Source: an uncultured Porphyromonadaceae bacterium (GTDB taxonomy: Bacteria > Bacteroidota > Bacteroidia > Bacteroidales > Muribaculaceae). From it: DNA of 8,610 nucleotides. The position numbers and the translations under genes are program-made. Positions 7,558 through 8,610 of this stretch are shown here, one piece after another (the first letter of the stretch is position 1; each line of letters starts with the position of its first letter). Location: assembly GCA_947175455.1 (NCBI GenBank), contig CAMWMW010000047.1, positions 1 through 8,610 of the forward strand. Reading direction: 5' to 3'. Below the pieces are notes generated by a model. The model did not search any database and had not been told where the DNA came from. It saw only the letters and a program-made list of their open reading frames with translations.

Positions 7558-7615
7558 TCTCTGGATCTCCATGAAGTGGACATGAAAACAACAATAACAA
7601 CTTAAACTGACCGTT

Positions 7616-8443
7616 ATGAGACAGATTTTCAAACGATTTATGATGATTGTGTGCTTCGCCATGATAGGTGTGGTCACAATGAGTGCCGAAGAGCTTCAAG
7701 AAGTGGTGTACCTCAAAAACGGCAGTATAATCCGCGGCACCATCGTAGAGCAAGTGCCAAACCAGAGTCTCAAAATCAAAACCACCGACGGCAATATCTT
7801 CGTCTTCAAGATTGAAGAAGTTGAGAAAATCACAAAGGAACCGGTTTATCAGCCAAAATCCAACCGCAGCAGCTATAGCTATGGGGTAACAGACAGCACA
7901 CACGCGGAAAGCGTTCAAAGCCGACAATACCCCGTTTATGATCCCTACGGTTGGGAAAAAGCGCCCCGTTATCGCGGATTTGTAGGAGCCTCAACTGTGA
8001 TCGGTTTTGGCGATTGCAATCTTTCACGGGTGATGCTCAATACATCTCATGGCGTACAAATCATCCCTGAATTGTTTGTAGGTGTTGGCACCGGAATCAC
8101 TGCCTGGTTTGACCCAAATGATTATTGGGAAGACAACACATATACGAGCATTCCTGTATTTGCGAATATAAGAGGAGAAATCCATAATATTCTAAGGAAA
8201 AATTTCTCTCCATACCTTGATGTGAAACTGGGCTACAATTTTGTAGATCTTCAGGGATTATTTTTCGCTCCCGAGATCGGTTGCCATTTCTATTTCGGAC
8301 ATAAGAAAATCGGGCTTGGATTCGGCATAGGATACCAGCTACAACAAGCTAAGGTTACGTATTATTACGGATATGGCTACACGCCATACACATATACGGA
8401 GAATCTCAACGGTATCGCTATCAGCGTAGCCTTCGATTTCTAA
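7616..8443 (+). CDS. Predicted outer-membrane beta-barrel protein with N-terminal strand-rich motif
   Basis: A 275-residue secreted protein without an assigned function. Residues 1-24 form a signal peptide ending near MSA-E. Residues 29-74 contain a short strand-rich motif, VVYLKNGSIIRGTI followed by SLKIKTTDGN and VEKITKE, which recurs at the N-terminus of many Bacteroidetes envelope proteins as far as I recall. Residues 76-117 are a polar, Ser/Tyr-rich linker. From about 118 to 275 the sequence alternates short hydrophobic and Gly/aromatic strands (GFVGASTVIGFG, ELFVGVGTGI, YLDVKLGYNF, IGLGFGIGYQL). It ends in AISVAFDF, whose terminal Phe suits recognition by the BAM assembly machinery. The gap after the ketosynthase stop is 58 bases with no TAnnTTTG box and no clear terminator, so co-transcription with the lyase genes is possible. 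A role in that pathway is speculative. Confidence 0.75.
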   Translation: MRQIFKRFMMIVCFAMIGVVTMSAEELQEVVYLKNGSIIRGTIVEQVPNQSLKIKTTDGNIFVFKIEEVEKITKEPVYQPKSNRSSYSYGVTDSTHAESVQSRQYPVYDPYGWEKAPRYRGFVGASTVIGFGDCNLSRVMLNTSHGVQIIPELFVGVGTGITAWFDPNDYWEDNTYTSIPVFANIRGEIHNILRKNFSPYLDVKLGYNFVDLQGLFFAPEIGCHFYFGHKKIGLGFGIGYQLQQAKVTYYYGYGYTPYTYTENLNGIAISVAFDF

Positions 8444-8455
8444 ATAAAAAACACT

Positions 8456-8513
8456 GGGGGGTCGAATAAATTTTACCAATATTAAACAATTGATAATAAG
8501 CATTTTACCCCCC
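8456..8513. repeat. G6/C8 inverted pair flanking an AT-rich segment, possible terminator
   Basis: A run of six G followed by T (8456-8462) can pair with ACCCCCC (8507-8513) inside a run of eight C (8508-8515). The roughly 44-base loop is AT-rich and includes ATTTTACC at 8470-8477, repeated at 8502-8509. It lies 12 bases after the stop of the beta-barrel gene, where a transcript end is expected. The long loop and lack of a U-tract afterwards make it a poor classical terminator, so the function is open. Confidence 0.35.
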
Positions 8514-8531
8514 CCGAAAAATTTATCTTGA

Positions 8532-8567
8532 TTTGTTGGATATTTAATCGGGAAAATATTAATTTTG
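8532..8567 (+). promoter_or_regulatory. Predicted Bacteroidetes promoter for a gene beyond the right edge
   Basis: TAATTTTG at 8560-8567 fully matches the TAnnTTTG -7 consensus. A TTTGTTG stretch at 8532-8538 lies 21 bases upstream of it, close to the usual -33 spacing. It is the best-spaced promoter in the window. The bases after it hold no open start codon (the only ATG, at 8587, stops after three codons), so the gene it serves must begin after 8610. Confidence 0.6.
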
Positions 8568-8610
8568 TATTAAATCACTTAATAAATGGGAACATAGCCG
8601 ACTTCTTGTC

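Noticed and set aside
7551..7570. GAGAT/ATCTC repeats at the ketosynthase stop, considered as a terminator
   Set aside because: The stem is only five base pairs and no T-run follows, so it cannot be called a terminator.
7582..7605. Seven-codon frame MKTTITT before the beta-barrel gene, considered as a leader peptide
   Set aside because: It is threonine-rich, but there is no attenuator-like hairpin pair and no link of the downstream gene to amino acid synthesis; it is likely chance.

Overview
The window looks like the chromosome of a Bacteroidales bacterium. Three things point there: promoter-like boxes matching the Bacteroidetes TAnnTTTG element, a tyrosine-ammonia-lyase-type protein close to the flavobacterial enzyme, and a secreted protein with a motif common in gut Bacteroidales envelope proteins. 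The coding DNA has moderate GC and the spacers are AT-rich, which would fit a family such as Muribaculaceae. That last placement is a guess from composition, not a demonstrated identification.

Layout. Positions 1-3828 hold three minus-strand genes, read right to left: nadB (L-aspartate oxidase), a secreted S41-family C-terminal processing protease, and the 5' end of mfd (transcription-repair coupling factor), which runs off the left edge. nadB and the protease gene overlap by one base (TAATG), and 50 bases without a visible promoter separate the protease from mfd, so the three are probably co-transcribed. Positions 3829-4061 are a divergent intergenic region. It has one TAnnTTTG box facing each way and a 7-bp inverted repeat between them. 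Positions 4062-7557 hold three tightly packed plus-strand genes: an MIO-type aromatic amino acid lyase, a FabG-like ketoacyl reductase and a FabB-like ketoacyl synthase. They are followed after 58 bases by a predicted outer-membrane beta-barrel protein (7616-8443). The final 167 bases are AT-rich, with a G6/C8 inverted pair and a promoter for a gene beyond the right edge.

How the genes relate. The most interesting part is the lyase-reductase-synthase trio. In flexirubin and aryl-polyene pathways, a lyase of this type makes a cinnamate-like acid (p-coumarate if the substrate is tyrosine), which is extended on an acyl carrier protein by ketosynthase and ketoreductase. Here the carrier protein, ligase, dehydratase and export genes are absent from the window. 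The trio is therefore either a split or edge part of such a pathway, or a compact three-gene unit relying on genes elsewhere. No RNA genes, CRISPR arrays or mobile elements were seen.
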